From Gordonia sp. SID5947 (GTDB lineage: Bacteria; Actinomycetota; Actinomycetes; Mycobacteriales; Mycobacteriaceae), in assembly GCF_009862785.1 (NCBI RefSeq), contig NZ_WWHU01000001.1:1054001-1118000 (forward strand): 64,000 bases of DNA. Reading direction: 5' to 3'. Of the stretch, positions 55,872 through 64,000 are shown one piece after another. Within the stretch, counting starts at the first letter, position 1. Each line of letters starts with the position of its first letter. Position numbers and translations under genes: made by a program. Under the pieces are notes generated by a model, which saw nothing but the letters and a program-made list of their open reading frames with translations, was not told the DNA's origin and searched no databases.

Positions 55872-58639
55872 GCGCTCTCACCTCCCCCGCCCCAGATCGG
55901 CTGCGCCTGCTGCGGCAACGCGAAGCGGGTGCGCGTCAGGATGTCCGAGAGATCGCGCGCTCCACCGCCCAGGTCGGCCATCAGATCACGCAACTGTGCA
56001 CGCCGGCCGTCACCGTCGACGGCGGCGAGATCGTCCGGATCGGAACGGCGCAACTCGGCGGTCAGTTCCTCGACGATCCGTTCGGCGCCCACCGAGCGCA
56101 GTTCATCGGGCAACGCGGTCAGGTCGTCGCGCAACTGCGTGAGCTGGTAGATCACCGCGCGCGGGTTGGTCTCGTCGAAGAACAACAGGCCGACCACCGC
56201 GCCGAACTGGTAGAGACCACGGTTGCGCCTGCGGTAGATCACCGACGACTCGTTGGCCACCAGATAGGTCTCCAGCAGTGCCTGCTCGACCTCGCGGTCC
56301 TGCTCCTCGACGAACAGCGCCGCGGCGAGGTCGGCAAGGGTGATCGTCCGTTCGATGCGCCGGCCGATGTCCATGAACAACCACCCGGGATCGTGCACCA
56401 TCGAGTCGGCCTGGAGACCCGCCAGCCCGAGCACACCGTGGAGGACCTCGTCGTGTGTGCGGCCGAGGTCAGCGCCCAGTTCGAGCGTCGAGTCGACGGC
56501 TGCCGAGGCGGGATCGGATGCGGCGCGGGCCGCGCGGACCTGCCGGCTCAGCTGCTCGATCGCCCGTTCGACCGGCGCCAGCACCATCCAGGTGCTCGTC
56601 GACATCTGGTCGCGGACCGCTCGCGCCGTGGCGACCAGCCGATCGGCCGAGTGTGCGATGGTCCCGGCCACCGAGCGCGCGATGGTCAGATCCGTGATCT
56701 TCGCGATCGCCTCGTTGACCCGCCCCGGCTCGGCCGGGCGGTCTTCGTGCTCGGCGGCGAGGTCGGCGGTGCCGAGGTAGAGCGCCGTGCCGGTCACGCG
56801 CGCGACGGCGTGCAGCACCAGCGGCACGGCGGCCGATCCGCTCATCCACGGTCGGTACTGCACCTCCTGATAACGCTCTCTCGCAACCTTTGCCAGACGC
56901 GTCGTCGATTCGGTCCGTTCGCCGTAGCGCCCGAGCCAGAAGAGGTCGGCAAGGACGCGCGGGCTGGCCGCCGCGGCGACGTCGTGGTAGCCGACGCCGC
57001 GATGTGCACGGGCCGGACGTGGTGCCGCCACCGTCTTCTCACCGACCGCGGACCGTGTACCCGGTTTGCGCGAGACATGGCCACCGACATCGGCGCTGGT
57101 CACCCAGACATCCTTCGCCGCAACCGTCCGCTGCGCCGCGCCCTCGACCCCGTCGGCCAGCACCATCCCGAGTCCGCCCGGCATCACCGCATATGTCGGC
57201 CCCTGCGCGACGCTGAAGGCGCGCAGTCCGACCGGGGCAGCGCGCAGCACTCCGGTGCGTTCCGACGTGATGCGGCCGGCTGTCATCGTGGGTGCGATCG
57301 ACACGGGTTGCAGCGTCCGGGCGACCCATTGCCACGGGTGTGCCTCGATCCGGGCGGCGAGGTCGGCACGGCCGGCCGCGTCGAGCATCGGGCCGATCAG
57401 CTCTTCGTCGGTGGCGAAGTTGGACAGCAGCAGTTCGTCGAGATCGGCGCGGATCTTGGTGCGCTGCAGGTCATCGCCTGCCCAGAGGGTCGGCACCGAC
57501 GGCAGCGCGAGATCCTCGTCGAGCAGCGCCGGTGCGAGTCGTTCCAGCACCGTGTGAAGTGCCGGGTTCTCGAGCACGCCGCTGCCGAGGGTGTTGACTA
57601 CGGTGACCGTGCCGCGTGAGATCGCCTCCACCAGACCCGCGACACCGAGCCGGGAGTCGGTCCGCAGATCCAGCGGGTCGGCATACTCGGCGTCTATTCG
57701 GCGAAGCAGCACGTCGACGCGCTTGTACTTGCCCAGCGACCGCATGTACACCGCACCGTCGCGCACCGTCAGGTCACCGCCCTCGACCAGCGGGAAGCCC
57801 AGCACCGATGCGAGGTAGGCCTGGTCGAAGGCTGTCTCCGACATGCTCCCGGGACTCAGCACCGCAACCGTGGGCTCCTCGACGCCGGCCGGGGCGTAGT
57901 CGAACAGGGCGAGCCGCAACGTCCCGGCGAACGTCGCGATGGGCCTTGGTGCAACGGTCTGGAACAGCTGCGGGAAGGTGTGGGAGAGCAGTCGACGGTC
58001 GACCATCGCGAAACCGATCCCCGACGGTGCCTGCGTCCGGTCGGCGTACACCTCGAACCGGCCGTCGGACGCACGCCCGAGATCGAGGGCGTGCAAGAAC
58101 AACGCGTGCGGTCCGGGGACCTCCATTCGCGCGGCCTTCCGGATGTAGCCGGGGTGCCCGAACACCATCTCGGGCGGGATGAGACCGCGGTGGATCGTCT
58201 TCTGATCGCGATAGATGTCACGCAGGAGCAGATCGAGCAGCATCGACCGCTGGGTGACCGCCTTCTCCAGTTGCGTCCACTCGAGCCCGTCGACGACGAG
58301 CGGTACCGGGTCGACCTGCCAATCGCGGGCGACGGTCTCGGCGCCATCGAACTCGTTGTAGATGACGCCTTCGTCGCTGACTGCGGTGGCCAGGCGCGCC
58401 GCCGCGCCTCGCAATCGGTCGTCGCCGCGCGCCGCATAACCCGCCACCAGATCCGACCAGGCGGGTCTCGTCCGACCACGCCCGTCGACGACCTCGTCAA
58501 AGGGCGCAGCCGACGAACCGGGCGCGTCAGCACCACCGGGCAGGCCCTCGACATCGAATAGCGCAGAGCCATCGGACCGGTACCCGTCGAAGACCCCGGG
58601 CAGTCGATTCCCGGCCGGGCCACCGGACGAAACGATCAC
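55868..58639 (-). CDS. Circularly permuted ATP-grasp ligase fused to an alpha-E domain
   Basis: A 923-residue protein. The first half (about residues 60-520) is a circularly permuted ATP-grasp domain, with LLRDIYRDQKTIHRGLIPPE, VYMRSLGKYKRVDVLLRRID and TVVNTLGSGVLENPAL. The second half (about 570-880) is the helical alpha-E domain, with DLFWLGRYGERTES and FMDIGRRIERT. In many bacteria these are two genes; here they are fused, as I recall for M. tuberculosis Rv2567. The family is predicted to form amide or peptide bonds with an unknown substrate. It is coupled to the transglutaminase that follows. Confidence 0.9.
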   Translation of the reverse strand: MIVSSGGPAGNRLPGVFDGYRSDGSALFDVEGLPGGADAPGSSAAPFDEVVDGRGRTRPAWSDLVAGYAARGDDRLRGAAARLATAVSDEGVIYNEFDGAETVARDWQVDPVPLVVDGLEWTQLEKAVTQRSMLLDLLLRDIYRDQKTIHRGLIPPEMVFGHPGYIRKAARMEVPGPHALFLHALDLGRASDGRFEVYADRTQAPSGIGFAMVDRRLLSHTFPQLFQTVAPRPIATFAGTLRLALFDYAPAGVEEPTVAVLSPGSMSETAFDQAYLASVLGFPLVEGGDLTVRDGAVYMRSLGKYKRVDVLLRRIDAEYADPLDLRTDSRLGVAGLVEAISRGTVTVVNTLGSGVLENPALHTVLERLAPALLDEDLALPSVPTLWAGDDLQRTKIRADLDELLLSNFATDEELIGPMLDAAGRADLAARIEAHPWQWVARTLQPVSIAPTMTAGRITSERTGVLRAAPVGLRAFSVAQGPTYAVMPGGLGMVLADGVEGAAQRTVAAKDVWVTSADVGGHVSRKPGTRSAVGEKTVAAPRPARAHRGVGYHDVAAAASPRVLADLFWLGRYGERTESTTRLAKVARERYQEVQYRPWMSGSAAVPLVLHAVARVTGTALYLGTADLAAEHEDRPAEPGRVNEAIAKITDLTIARSVAGTIAHSADRLVATARAVRDQMSTSTWMVLAPVERAIEQLSRQVRAARAASDPASAAVDSTLELGADLGRTHDEVLHGVLGLAGLQADSMVHDPGWLFMDIGRRIERTITLADLAAALFVEEQDREVEQALLETYLVANESSVIYRRRNRGLYQFGAVVGLLFFDETNPRAVIYQLTQLRDDLTALPDELRSVGAERIVEELTAELRRSDPDDLAAVDGDGRRAQLRDLMADLGGGARDLSDILTRTRFALPQQAQPIWGGGGESA

Positions 58640-58690
58640 CGGAAAACTGTACGTGCCCGGCGCGCGTGGAGCACCGTCGGTACCCGGCGG

Positions 58691-60508
58691 TCAGGCGCCG
58701 CCGGGGCCTGCTTCCTGCGCCGCACCCTCGCCGTCCGGCTTCTTCCGGACAACCGGCTTGGCGTCGATACCCGACTCCTTGCGCTGCTGCGGCGTGATCG
58801 CCGCGGGTGCGTCGGTGAGCGGATCGACGCCGCCACCCGACTTCGGGAACGCGATCACCTCACGGATCGAGTTCTCCCCCGCCAGCAACGCGGTGATCCG
58901 GTCCCAGCCGAAGGCGATTCCACCGTGCGGCGGGGCGCCATAGGCGAAGGCGTCGAGAAGGAAGCCGAACTTCTCCTGTGCCTCGTCATGGCTGATGCCC
59001 ATGATCTCGAAAACTCGTTCCTGCACGTCACGCTGGTGGATACGGATCGATCCGCCGCCGATCTCGTTGCCGTTGCAGACGATGTCGTACGCGTAGGCCA
59101 GGGCTGCCCCGGGATCGGTCTCGAGCACGTCCAGCGACTCCGGCTTGGGTGCGGTGAACGCGTGGTGCACCGCGGTCCATGCGCCGGATCCGACTGCGAC
59201 ATCACCGGAGGCGGTCGCATCGTCGGCGGGCTCGAACAGCGGGGCGTCGACCACCCACGTGAAGGCCCAGTCACCGTCCTTGATCAGCCCGAGCCGTGCG
59301 GCGATCTCACCGCGCGCGGCACCCAGCAGGGCGCGCTGCGCCTTGGCCGGCCCGGCGGCGAAGAACACACAGTCGCCCGGCTCGGCGCCCACGTGTGCGA
59401 CCAGGCCCGCACGCTCCTCCTCGGAGAGGTTCTTGGCGACGGGACCACCGAGTTCGCCGTCGTCGCCGACGAGGACATAGGCAAGACCTTTGGCCCCGCG
59501 CTGCTTCGCCCATTCCTGCCACGCGTCGAGTTGGCGACGCGGCTGCGACGCCCCACCCGGCATGACGACGGCACCGACGTACGGTGCCTGGAACACCCGG
59601 AACGGGGTGTCGGCGAAATAGTCGGTGCACTCGACGAGTTCGAGACCGAACCGGAGATCCGGCTTGTCACTCCCGTAACGCCGCATCGCATCGGCGTAGG
59701 TGATGCGTGGGATCGGGGTGGTGATCTCCACGCCGATCAGCTTCCACAGCGCAGCCAGAACCTCTTCGGCGAGCGCGATGACGTCGTCCTGATCGACAAA
59801 GCTCATCTCGAGATCGAGCTGGGTGAATTCCGGCTGCCGGTCGGCGCGGAAATCCTCGTCGCGATAGCAGCGCGCGATCTGGTAGTAGCGCTCCATGCCG
59901 GCCACCATGAGCAACTGCTTGAACAGCTGCGGGCTCTGCGGCAACGCGTAGAAGGTGCCCGGCTGCAGGCGTGCCGGCACCAGGAAGTCACGGGCGCCCT
60001 CCGGGGTCGACCGCGTCAGCGTCGGGGTCTCGACCTCGACGAAGTCGTGACCGGCGAGCACACCGCGCGCGGCCGCGTTCACCTTGGACCGCAGTCGCAG
60101 CGCGTGCGCCGGGCCCTCGCGACGCAGGTCGAGGTACCGATACCGCAGACGCGCCTCCTCGCCGGGCGCCTCGTCGAGCTGGAACGGCAGGGCCGCCGAA
60201 GCGTTCAGCACCTCGAGGCTCACCGCGTTGATCTCGATCTCGCCGGACGACAGGTTCGGGTTCTCGCTGCCCGCCGGGCGCTCCTCGACGACACCGGTCA
60301 CCGCGACGCAGAACTCGGCCCGGAGCCGATGGGCTGCCTCGGCAACGGCCTCGTCCCGGAAGACGACCTGGACCAGCCCGGAGCTGTCGCGCAGATCGAT
60401 GAAGACCACGCCCCCGTGATCGCGACGACGCGCGACCCAACCGGCGACGGTGACGGTCTGCGAGGCGTCGGCGCGGCGAAGCGAACCGGCGAGATGCGTG
60501 CGGAGCAC
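58691..60508 (-). CDS. aspS: Aspartyl-tRNA synthetase
   Basis: AspRS charges tRNA(Asp) and, in many actinobacteria, also mischarges tRNA(Asn). The 605-residue product has the OB-fold anticodon domain ([19 protein letters not shown]), the class II core ([18 protein letters not shown]), the bacterial insertion (GAD) domain, and the C-terminal GIAFGWDRI motif 3. The tail after RKESGIDA is Lys/Gly-rich. GTG 60508 is the start. Whether it is discriminating cannot be settled here. Confidence 0.97.
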   Translation of the reverse strand: MLRTHLAGSLRRADASQTVTVAGWVARRRDHGGVVFIDLRDSSGLVQVVFRDEAVAEAAHRLRAEFCVAVTGVVEERPAGSENPNLSSGEIEINAVSLEVLNASAALPFQLDEAPGEEARLRYRYLDLRREGPAHALRLRSKVNAAARGVLAGHDFVEVETPTLTRSTPEGARDFLVPARLQPGTFYALPQSPQLFKQLLMVAGMERYYQIARCYRDEDFRADRQPEFTQLDLEMSFVDQDDVIALAEEVLAALWKLIGVEITTPIPRITYADAMRRYGSDKPDLRFGLELVECTDYFADTPFRVFQAPYVGAVVMPGGASQPRRQLDAWQEWAKQRGAKGLAYVLVGDDGELGGPVAKNLSEEERAGLVAHVGAEPGDCVFFAAGPAKAQRALLGAARGEIAARLGLIKDGDWAFTWVVDAPLFEPADDATASGDVAVGSGAWTAVHHAFTAPKPESLDVLETDPGAALAYAYDIVCNGNEIGGGSIRIHQRDVQERVFEIMGISHDEAQEKFGFLLDAFAYGAPPHGGIAFGWDRITALLAGENSIREVIAFPKSGGGVDPLTDAPAAITPQQRKESGIDAKPVVRKKPDGEGAAQEAGPGGA

Positions 60509-60549
60509 TCAGAGTCCTTCCCAAACGGATACGTGGTGAATCTCGGCCA

Positions 60550-60555
60550 ATCCTA
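60550..60555 (-). promoter_or_regulatory. Possible -10 box of aspS
   Basis: TAGGAT, in ACAGTAGGATTGG on the minus strand, lies 42 bases before the aspS start in the 228-base divergent gap. It fits the TANNNT pattern. The -35 is unclear. Confidence 0.35.
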
Positions 60556-60662
60556 CTGTCGTGACCTCGGGTGACCTGCACCCGGCCGTCCGCCGGACAT
60601 CGGCCGCGACAACACGGACCCGGCATCGACTCCGATCTCCTCACGACCGCCGTGGCGGCGAA

Positions 60663-60668
60663 TAGGCT
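60663..60668 (+). promoter_or_regulatory. Possible -10 box of the zinc metallopeptidase gene
   Basis: TAGGCT, in GCGAATAGGCTCGAG, lies 69 bases before the ATG at 60737 and fits the actinobacterial TANNNT pattern. No strong -35 is seen. Confidence 0.35.
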
Positions 60669-60736
60669 CGAGCGTGCCGAACTCGGACTCACCCGGCCGT
60701 GGGTGTGGACGGCGCGCAGCCGCGACAAGGAGCGAC

Positions 60737-61603
60737 ATGGTTTTTCAGGGCGACGGTCCACTCGACACCAGCGGCGTCTCAGGGGGCGGTGGCGGAGGCG
60801 GCGGGGCGCGCATCGCGCTCGGCGGCGGGGCCGGACTGATCATCACCCTGGTGGCTCTGTTCTTCGGGATCGACCCCGGGTCGGTCACCGGCGGTGCGGG
60901 CCTCGGTGGTGACACCGTCTCCAGCCAGAGCGCCGCCGAGCTCGACGAGCACATCCGGTCGTGCACCGTCGAGAAGGCCAACACCGACTCCGTCTGCCGC
61001 ATCGTCGCGACCACCAACAGCCTCAACAAGGTGTGGTCGGAGGAGATGCGCGGTTACACACCGCCCGGGACCAAGATCTTCACCGGCTCGGTCGCCACCG
61101 GATGCGGCGCGGCGACCTCGGCGACCGGGCCTTTCTATTGTCCGGCCGACCAGACGGTGTACATCGATCCGTCGTTCTTCGCCCAGCTCGAGCAGATGGG
61201 CGGGAGTGACGGGCCGCTCGCCCAGGAGTACGTGGTGGCACACGAGTACGGCCACCACGTCCAGAATCTGACCGGAGCGCTCCAGAAGGGCAACCGGATG
61301 GGGTCGCAGGGCCCGCTGTCGGGATCGGTGCGCGTCGAGTTGCAGGCGGACTGTCTGGCCGGGGTGTGGGCATACCACGCCGACAAGGGGCCGGACGCGA
61401 TGCTCGAACCGCTGACCCAGCAGCAGATCGCCAGTGTCATCCAGACCGCGAAAGCAATCGGCGACGACACCATCCAGGGCGCCGATTCGAACCCCGAGGG
61501 ATGGACGCACGGATCAGCTCAGCAGCGATCCCGCTGGTTCACCATCGGGTACCGGTCCGGGGACCCCGGCCGGTGCGACACGTTCGCCACCAACGATCTG
61601 TGA
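60737..61603 (+). CDS. YpfJ-type neutral zinc metallopeptidase
   Basis: A 288-residue protein with a Gly-rich N-terminus, one membrane helix (about 29-44) and an extracytoplasmic domain with the zinc motif H168-EYG-H172 (AHEYGHHVQN) and a downstream ELQADC as third ligand. It belongs to the putative neutral zinc metallopeptidase family (YpfJ/KPN_02809). ATG 60737 has AAGGAG just ahead. Mycobacteria have a Gly-rich membrane homologue in the same neighbourhood (Rv2575). Its substrate is unknown. Confidence 0.9.
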   Translation: MVFQGDGPLDTSGVSGGGGGGGGARIALGGGAGLIITLVALFFGIDPGSVTGGAGLGGDTVSSQSAAELDEHIRSCTVEKANTDSVCRIVATTNSLNKVWSEEMRGYTPPGTKIFTGSVATGCGAATSATGPFYCPADQTVYIDPSFFAQLEQMGGSDGPLAQEYVVAHEYGHHVQNLTGALQKGNRMGSQGPLSGSVRVELQADCLAGVWAYHADKGPDAMLEPLTQQQIASVIQTAKAIGDDTIQGADSNPEGWTHGSAQQRSRWFTIGYRSGDPGRCDTFATNDL

Positions 61604-63263
61604 GCGAGCCGCGCCCGGGCGCCACGCGACGTCCGACGCCCGTCGATCGCCTGGCCGATGCCCATCTCGCCGACCAGGTACGGCACGACCCGCTCTTCGC
61701 GACCGAGATCGGTGTCGGCGGACACGACCACCTGCTGACCGACTTCTCCCCGACGCCTGCGCGGCGCGGGTGTCACTGGCACGCGGCGCCGTGCACGCGT
61801 TGGCGGCGGCGCCGGTGTCCGACGACGTCGACCGGGTGACCGTCGCGACGATGACGGCCGCACTTCGACGGGAGATCGCCCTCGGGGACGCCGGCGAGCG
61901 GATCGGCGAGTGCAACGTGATCGCGTCGCCCTTGCAGGCGATTCGCGATGTCTTCGATCTCATGCCCACCGACACCACGGAATCGCGGGAGGTGTTCCTC
62001 GCCCGACTGCGGGCCGTTCCCGAATGTGTGGACACCGTCATCGACGGTCTCCGGCACCGGGTGGCACATGGGCCTGCGGCGGCACTACGCCAGGTCGAGC
62101 TCGTCGCCGCTCAGGCCCGGGGCGCGGCCGCGGCCATCGAGTCCTCCGCCACCGCGATGGCCGGCGATGCCTCCCTCGCCGATCACCTCCGCAGCTCGCT
62201 CGAGGACGCCGACGCGGCCTTCGCCGCCTTGGCGGCGGTCCTGCGGACCGAGGTGGCGCCCACGGCGACGGATGTCGATGCGGTCGGGCGGGAACGCTAC
62301 CTCCGGTATCTCCCCGTCCATCTCGGCAGCGACGTCGATCCCGACGAGGCCTACGCGTGGGGTCTTGATCACCTCGCCTCGATCATCGACGAGCAATCCG
62401 CGATCGCTCGTGATCTCGTGCCGAGCGGAGACGTGCGCGAGGCCCTGTCGCATCTGGACACCTTGCCGCAGTACGCCATTCGCGATCGTCACGAGTTCGT
62501 GAGGTGGATGCAGGACCTGTCGGATCGGGCCGTCGACGGCCTGTCCGGTACCCACTTCGAGATCCCACCCCGGTTGTCCCGACTCGAATGCCGCCTGGCC
62601 CCGTCGTCGACGGGGATCATCTACTACACACAGCCGAGCGCAGATCTCGTACGCCCGGGACAGATGTGGTGGTCGGTTCCGCCGGAGCAGACCGTTTTCC
62701 ACACCTGGCAGGAGACGACCACCGTCTTCCACGAAGGCGTCCCCGGACATCATCTGCAACTCGGCTCGGCCATCGTCAGCGCCGACCTCAATTCCTGGCG
62801 GAAACTGGCGTCGTTCACCTCGGGCCACGGCGAAGGCTGGGCGCTCTACGCGGAGCGCCTCATGGACGAAATCGGTTGGCTCGACGACCCCGGCAATCGG
62901 ATGGGCATGCTCGACTCACAACGGTTGCGGGCAGCACGCGTCGTGGTCGACATCGGTGTGCACTGTGGGCAACCCGCCCCCGCGGCTCTCGGCGGCGGAG
63001 TGTGGGATGCCGACAAGGCCTGGCGGTTCCTCACCGATTCGGTCGCGATGGACCATTCGGTCTTGCGGTTCGAACTCGACCGATACCTCGGCTGGCCCGG
63101 ACAGGCACCGTCGTACGCACTCGGACAACGGGTCTGGGAGCAGGCCCGTTCTGCCGCCCTCGGCACCCACCCGCACTGGACCCGCAAGGACTTCCACCGC
63201 GAGGCCCTCGCACTCGGCGGGGTGTCCCTCGACGTCCTCGTCGACGAGGTCACCCGCACCTGA
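61600..63263 (+). CDS. DUF885 family metallopeptidase (one-base frameshift)
   Basis: DUF885 proteins are gluzincin-like peptidases of about 550-600 residues. The main part has TVFHEGVPGHHLQLG with the HExxxH-type metal motif, GHGEGWALYAERLMDE and the C-terminal GQRVWEQAR. The GTG at 61600 overlaps the previous stop (GTGA). The N-terminal piece (VDRLADAHLADQVRHDPLFATEIG) is in another frame; adding one C in the run 61748-61751 joins it as DFSPDACAARVSLA. The protein then has about 555 residues. Its function is not known. Confidence 0.88.
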
Positions 63264-63265
63264 CC

Positions 63266-64000
63266 TCAGCCGAGTAGGCGCAACACCTCGACGGTGACGT
63301 CGTCGAGCGAGATCTGGTGCTGTTCACCATTGCTCAGATCCTTGATCTCGATCCGACGTTCGGCGAGCTCACGATCGCCGAGTACAAGCGCGAGACGGGC
63401 ACCGGAGCGGTCCGCCGCCTTCATCGCACCCTTCAGACCGCGATCTCCGTAGGCGAGGTCCACACTGATCCCGGCGGCTCTCAATTCTCCGGCGACACCC
63501 ACCAATTCGGCCTTGGCGTCGGCTCCGAGCGGCACCCCGTACACCAGGCAACGAGCGGTGTCGGCATGCGCGACGCCCTCCGCCTCCATTGCCAGCATCG
63601 TGCGGTCGACGCCGAGACCGAATCCGATCCCGGACAGATCCTGCTTGGCTCCGAGCAGTGACATGAGGCCGTCGTACCGGCCTCCGCCACCGATGCCCGA
63701 CTGCGCGCCGAGCCCGTCGTGGACGAACTCGAAGGTGGTCTTGGTGTAGTAGTCGAGACCGCGCACCAGGCGCGGATTCAGTTCGTACTGAACGCCCAAC
63801 CGTTTGAGGTGGGTCAGCACGGCATCGAAATGCGCACGCGCGTCCTCGGACAGGTGGTCGATGAGCAGCGGTGCGTCCGCGGTGGCCGCCTTGATCTCGG
63901 GACGCTTGTCATCGAGCACACGCAGCGGGTTGAGTTCGGCGCGCTTGCGGGTCGCCTCGTCGAGATCGAGTCCGAACAGGAACTGCTGCAAGGCTTCCCG
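63266..64000 (-). CDS. hisS: Histidyl-tRNA synthetase, C-terminal part (partial)
   Basis: The reading frame continues beyond the right edge. Visible are the class II motif 3 region ([25 protein letters not shown] and [10 protein letters not shown]) and the C-terminal anticodon-binding domain ([32 protein letters not shown]). It ends two bases from the stop of the convergent DUF885 gene. HisRS charges tRNA(His). The start and N-terminal catalytic part are outside the window. Confidence 0.97.
   Translation of the reverse strand, partial: REALQQFLFGLDLDEATRKRAELNPLRVLDDKRPEIKAATADAPLLIDHLSEDARAHFDAVLTHLKRLGVQYELNPRLVRGLDYYTKTTFEFVHDGLGAQSGIGGGGRYDGLMSLLGAKQDLSGIGFGLGVDRTMLAMEAEGVAHADTARCLVYGVPLGADAKAELVGVAGELRAAGISVDLAYGDRGLKGAMKAADRSGARLALVLGDRELAERRIEIKDLSNGEQHQISLDDVTVEVLRLLG

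Overview
This 64 kb window is high-GC chromosomal DNA from an actinobacterium of the order Mycobacteriales. Gene content and local order closely follow two Mycobacterium tuberculosis blocks that I recall (about Rv1379-Rv1448 and Rv2533-Rv2580). Features outside the mycobacterial pattern (a ppc gene beside the pentose-phosphate cluster, no aroQ in the aro cluster, no lprG-P55 pair inside the rib region) point to Gordonia or a close relative. That genus call is inference. I found 55 protein genes (two cut by the window edges), one FMN riboswitch and several hairpin terminators. I found no rRNA, tRNA, CRISPR array, insertion sequence or prophage. Nearly all genes from 4.6 kb onward lie on the minus strand.

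Layout: 0-4.6 kb (+) is the pentose-phosphate cluster tkt'-tal-zwf-opcA-pgl. 4.6-11.1 kb (-) holds ppc, then the glycolytic operon gap-pgk-tpiA with secG. 11.3-16.5 kb (-) is uvrC-rapZ-yvcK-whiA, linking DNA repair, nucleotide-sugar/wall control and cell division. 16.7-21.7 kb (-) is riboflavin synthesis: rpe-ribD, then an FMN riboswitch driving ribE-ribBA-ribH and a coupled membrane PH-domain gene. 21.8-30.2 kb (-) is a housekeeping run mihF-gmk-rpoZ-coaBC-metK-priA-fmt-rsmB. 30.2-30.8 kb is a non-coding, hairpin-rich stretch. 30.8-39.6 kb (-) is the pyrimidine operon pyrR-pyrB-pyrC-(membrane protein)-carA-carB-pyrF. 39.7-49.2 kb (-) holds aroC-aroK-aroB-pepQ-efp-nusB plus aroE, mltG, ruvX and a small prepilin peptidase. 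49.2-60.5 kb (-) holds alaS, rarA, a phosphotransferase, a transglutaminase/ATP-grasp/alpha-E cassette and aspS. 60.7-64 kb has two plus-strand metallopeptidases and the end of hisS.

Many neighbours overlap by 1-4 bases (ATGA, GTGA, TGATG), so the rib, pyr, aro and fmt-rsmB groups are probably translationally coupled.

The most striking global signal is that five genes (ppc, uvrC three times, carA, a phosphotransferase, a DUF885 peptidase) are each interrupted by single-base losses, mostly in C/G homopolymers. Because uvrC and carA are core genes and both sides of every break are perfectly conserved, I read these as consensus-sequence errors rather than gene decay.

The best candidate for poorly understood biology is the fused circularly permuted ATP-grasp/alpha-E protein coupled to a transglutaminase (54.9-58.6 kb). 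Other candidates are the two membrane-anchored PH-like proteins embedded in the rib and pyr operons and the structured 630 bp region in front of mihF. I see no convincing wholly new defence or mobile system.
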